Origin: Pseudoxanthomonas sangjuensis
GTDB lineage: Bacteria > Pseudomonadota > Gammaproteobacteria > Xanthomonadales > Xanthomonadaceae
Reading direction: 5' to 3'
NCBI RefSeq assembly: GCF_010211755.1
Contig: NZ_PDWR01000030.1
Span: 1 to 36,810 of the forward strand
DNA: 36,810 nt
Part shown: piece after piece, positions 35,885 to 36,810 of the stretch
How the letters are laid out: each line of letters opens with the position of its first letter
Numbering within the stretch: the stretch's first letter is position 1
Program-made: the position numbers and the translations under genes
Notes under the pieces: model-generated
Told to the model about the DNA's origin: nothing
Database searches by the model: none
The model's input: only the letters and a program-made list of their open reading frames with translations

Positions 35885-36661
35885 ATGAAGCCGCCCGGCA
35901 AGCCCCTGGCATTCTTCGCCATGTTGCTTGGCATGGCTTATCTGGCGATTTGTGGCCTGTTGTACCTGTCGCAGCGCAGCTTCATTTACTTTCCGACGCC
36001 ACGGCATGCGGGCATCCCGGCCTTTGTCCTGGACGGTGGCGATGCGGACGTGGTGGTATCGACGAACGGCGCCGAGGGGCCATGCGCGGTACTGTATTTT
36101 GGCGGCAACGCCGAGGACGTGTCGCTGACGGTGGGACAGCTGAGTCGCGCCTTCCCCGGCCATGTCGTGTATGCGATGCATTACCGGAGTTTCGGCGGAA
36201 GCACTGGAAACCCCTCGGAACATGCATTGGTCGCGGACGGCAAGCGCCTGTTCAACCTGGTGGCCGGGAAACATTCGTGCATCGTGATCGTCGGCCGTAG
36301 CCTCGGCAGCGGAATCGCGATCCAGGTCGCAGCGGGGAAACCCGTCCGGCATCTGGTGCTGGTCGCGCCGTACAACAGCATCCTGGAGCTGGCCAAGCAG
36401 AGATTTCGACTGTTTCCGATCGGATTGATCCTGCGGGACAGGTACGAATCGTGGCGCTATGCGCCGCTGGTCCGCGCCCCGACAACGCTCATCCTTGCCG
36501 GCAGGGACCGGGTCATCCCCAACGCGAGTTCGTTCCGGCTCGCGAATGCCTTCGTGCCCGGCATGGCCAAAGTGGTCAGGATCCCGGGTGCAGATCACAA
36601 CAACGTGTCGGAGTTTCCCGAGTACGCGGCGGCCCTCGGGGGAGCCGAGGCAACGAAATGA
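35885..36661 (+). CDS. Membrane-anchored alpha/beta hydrolase (ABHD13/BEM46-like)
   Basis: This 258-residue protein has an N-terminal uncleaved membrane anchor (about 8-30, FFAMLLGMAYLAICGLLYL) and then an alpha/beta-hydrolase domain. The nucleophile elbow is GRSLGSG near residue 140, a likely Asp is in LAGRDRVIP, and His is in GADHNNV near the end. FGGNAEDVS is typical of the BEM46/ABHD13 branch. The substrate is unknown (an ester or amide). The codon use is noticeably less GC-rich than that of pntAA, which hints at separate ancestry. It begins 34 nt after pntAA. A repeat follows its stop. Confidence 0.88.
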   Translation: MKPPGKPLAFFAMLLGMAYLAICGLLYLSQRSFIYFPTPRHAGIPAFVLDGGDADVVVSTNGAEGPCAVLYFGGNAEDVSLTVGQLSRAFPGHVVYAMHYRSFGGSTGNPSEHALVADGKRLFNLVAGKHSCIVIVGRSLGSGIAIQVAAGKPVRHLVLVAPYNSILELAKQRFRLFPIGLILRDRYESWRYAPLVRAPTTLILAGRDRVIPNASSFRLANAFVPGMAKVVRIPGADHNNVSEFPEYAAALGGAEATK

Positions 36662-36690
36662 ATTGAGCACGAGGGATCCGGGTAGCCCGG

Positions 36691-36712
36691 GTAGGGCGGG
36701 TTTCAACCCGCC
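36691..36712. repeat. GGCGGGTT-TC-AACCCGCC hairpin repeat
   Basis: An 8-bp perfect stem (36695-36702 with 36705-36712) has a 2-nt centre inside the phrase GTAGGGCGGGTTTCAACCCGCC, a dispersed intergenic motif in Gammaproteobacteria. It may serve as a terminator-like stem after the hydrolase, although no U-run follows. I see nothing else in the remaining bases to 36810. Confidence 0.6.
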
Positions 36713-36810
36713 GCGGATGTGCCGACGAGCGTCACGCGCGGGTCATGACCCGTCCTGCCTGTTTACGGAATAGGGGCCGGGGCAAATACCGGCTCGAAAC
36801 GCATATTCCC

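Overview
This is a very GC-rich, gene-dense chromosomal window that looks like a member of the Xanthomonadaceae (Lysobacter, Luteimonas, Thermomonas or Xanthomonas-like). The evidence is the protein families and their order: an ahpC-ahpF-oxyR peroxide cluster as in Xanthomonas, a proline iminopeptidase with its triad at Ser110/Asp266/His294 as in the Xanthomonas enzyme, a DUF1631 protein, and intergenic hairpin repeats of a type common in xanthomonads. I cannot name genus or species from sequence alone. There is no rRNA, CRISPR array, insertion sequence, prophage or replication origin. The window is mostly ordinary core and near-core genome; the interest lies in regulatory DNA and in one efflux operon.

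Layout. 114-4572: uvrB, then a convergent WYL regulator divergent from a NIPSNAP protein and a LysE-type exporter. 4610-4836: a promoter, a single tRNA-Val(GAC) and a bidirectional terminator. 4857-14268: a LysR regulator divergent from a MexEF-OprN-like RND efflux operon (degenerate SDR, adaptor, pump, intact SDR, NTF2-like protein, outer-membrane factor), with overlapping start and stop codons at most junctions. 14308-16056: glnS. 16223-19421: a membrane diguanylate cyclase, a DUF2007 protein and msrA. 19428-21508 on the minus strand: rnk, transaldolase and a DJ-1/PfpI protein. 21712-24326: an ArsR repressor, an AHSA1/SRPBCC protein, a GFA protein and an MFS transporter. 24363-27874 on the minus strand: ahpC, ahpF and oxyR. 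28097-29976: prmC and proline iminopeptidase. 29992-32107 on the minus strand: a Nudix hydrolase, a 5'-3' exonuclease and a nitroreductase. 32262-36661: a DUF1631 protein, pntAA and an alpha/beta hydrolase.

How the genes work together. Three divergent or self-contained circuits can be read from the DNA. (i) An 8-bp perfect inverted repeat lies between the WYL regulator and the NIPSNAP-LysE pair. (ii) A TTGACA-16-TATATT promoter drives arsR with the start codon at about +1, so the mRNA is probably leaderless; two near-identical 18-bp operators cover the -35 element and the start codon. (iii) A canonical tetrameric OxyR site (ATAG-N7-CTAT and a degenerate second dyad) abuts the -35 element of ahpC. 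OxyR senses peroxide through Cys199/Cys208, AhpC reduces peroxide, and AhpF recycles AhpC. The efflux operon resembles MexEF-OprN under the LysR regulator MexT, but it carries two dehydrogenase-like proteins and an NTF2-like protein within the operon. This suggests that substrate modification is coupled to export.

No wholly new system is evident. The best leads are the leaderless arsR control region, the efflux-plus-SDR operon, the hairpin-rich gap between ahpC and ahpF, and the pntAA gene followed by an unrelated hydrolase instead of pntAB/pntB.
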